Assembly (NCBI RefSeq): GCF_004187715.1
Contig: NZ_QZWF01000003.1
Span: forward strand, 186,001-250,000
Reading direction: 5' to 3'
Origin: Streptomyces sp. F001
Lineage (GTDB): Bacteria > Actinomycetota > Actinomycetes > Streptomycetales > Streptomycetaceae
DNA: 64,000 nucleotides
In this document: positions 63,784 to 64,000 of the stretch, piece after piece
How the letters are laid out: each line of letters begins with the position of its first letter
How positions within the stretch are numbered: the first letter of the stretch is position 1
Translations under genes and position numbers: made by a program
The notes under the pieces: model-generated
The model's database searches: none
Seen by the model: only the letters and a program-made list of their open reading frames with translations
Told to the model about the DNA's origin: nothing

Positions 63784-64000
63784 TTACGCCAGCAGCGCCG
63801 GAATCGTCGCCTCGTGGGCCTCGCGGAGCTCCTGCAGGGAGAGCGCGAACTCGCCCTGGACGTCCACCGCGTCGCCGTCGACGACACCGATGCGGGTGGC
63901 CGGGAGGCCGCGTGCGCCGCACATGTCGTTGAAGCGGACCTCCTCCGAGCGCGGGACGGCGACGATCGCGCGGCCGGCCGACTCGGAGAAGAGGAAGGTG
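63784..64000 (-). CDS. purL: Phosphoribosylformylglycinamidine synthase II, 3' end (cut by window edge)
   Basis: The last 71 codons of a minus-strand gene are present. The translation reads [20 protein letters not shown], then [20 protein letters not shown], and ends [22 protein letters not shown]...AIVAVP and the end of the C-terminal AIRS-type domain match the small-type PurL of Gram-positive bacteria. It would make FGAM, the substrate of PurM encoded 3.4 kb away. The 5' part lies outside the window. Confidence 0.9.
   Translation of the reverse strand, partial: TFLFSESAGRAIVAVPRSEEVRFNDMCGARGLPATRIGVVDGDAVDVQGEFALSLQELREAHEATIPALLA

Overview
The window is a piece of Streptomyces (or very close actinomycete) chromosome. 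This rests on extreme GC codon bias, a 16S/23S spacer without tRNAs, BldC, a c-di-AMP riboswitch ahead of an M23 peptidase, many SpoIIE-type phosphatases, and the gene order bldC - valine dehydrogenase - DUF3073 - purM - purF known from Streptomyces. A perfect 14-bp parS site and mostly conserved core genes suggest the oriC-proximal central part of the chromosome.

Layout. 1-4700: the 5' two-thirds of a 23S rRNA, the spacer and a complete 16S rRNA, all on the minus strand, behind four stacked promoter candidates. 4.7-11.3 kb: a divergent MarR/MFS pair, a PAS-PP2C-ATPase phosphatase, an NDH-2 and a TetR regulator. 11.5-19.9 kb: an ECF sigma factor fused to a membrane segment and an NPCBM domain (frameshifted here), an asparagine-synthetase-like protein, an NsdA-like TPR regulator, an L-2-hydroxyglutarate oxidase and trmB. 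20-24.3 kb: a PrsW-like protease, an M23 endopeptidase under a c-di-AMP riboswitch, a membrane PP2C phosphatase and tRNA-fMet. 24.4-26.9 kb: GTP cyclohydrolase II, a MarR regulator and a RibD-like protein with reversed domain order, tied together by three copies of one operator-like sequence. 26.9-29.7 kb: arginine deiminase and its probable antiporter. 29.8-36.1 kb: a phosphatase-like regulator that has lost its catalytic aspartates, then an accessory block with a Scr1-like regulator operon and several small orphan genes, ending near tRNA-Lys. 36.4-46.3 kb: a permease, a large secreted FG-GAP protein, an RGG-repeat DEAD-box helicase, a lipoprotein, a zincin and a metallophosphoesterase.

46.3-50.5 kb: tRNA-Glu, tRNA-Asp, parS and tRNA-Phe, followed by the relic of a tRNA-Phe-specific integrative element. 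A 45-bp repeat of the tRNA 3' end brackets about 3.8 kb holding a decayed integrase and a large PAS-PAS-GAF-PP2C-ATPase protein. 50.5-55.3 kb: HrpA, a second tRNA-Asp and a disrupted tRNA-Asp copy. 55.7-64.0 kb: bldC, a conserved hypothetical gene, valine dehydrogenase, DUF3073, purM, purF, a META lipoprotein, a mycothiol-dependent isomerase-like protein and the 3' end of purL.

Themes. Signalling through PP2C phosphatases and anti-sigma-type ATPase domains recurs four times. Several reading-frame breaks, mostly one base in a C/G run or GC-rich repeat (sigma factor, trmB, metallophosphoesterase, integrase relic), look more like sequencing indels than biology and should be checked before any of these genes is called inactive.
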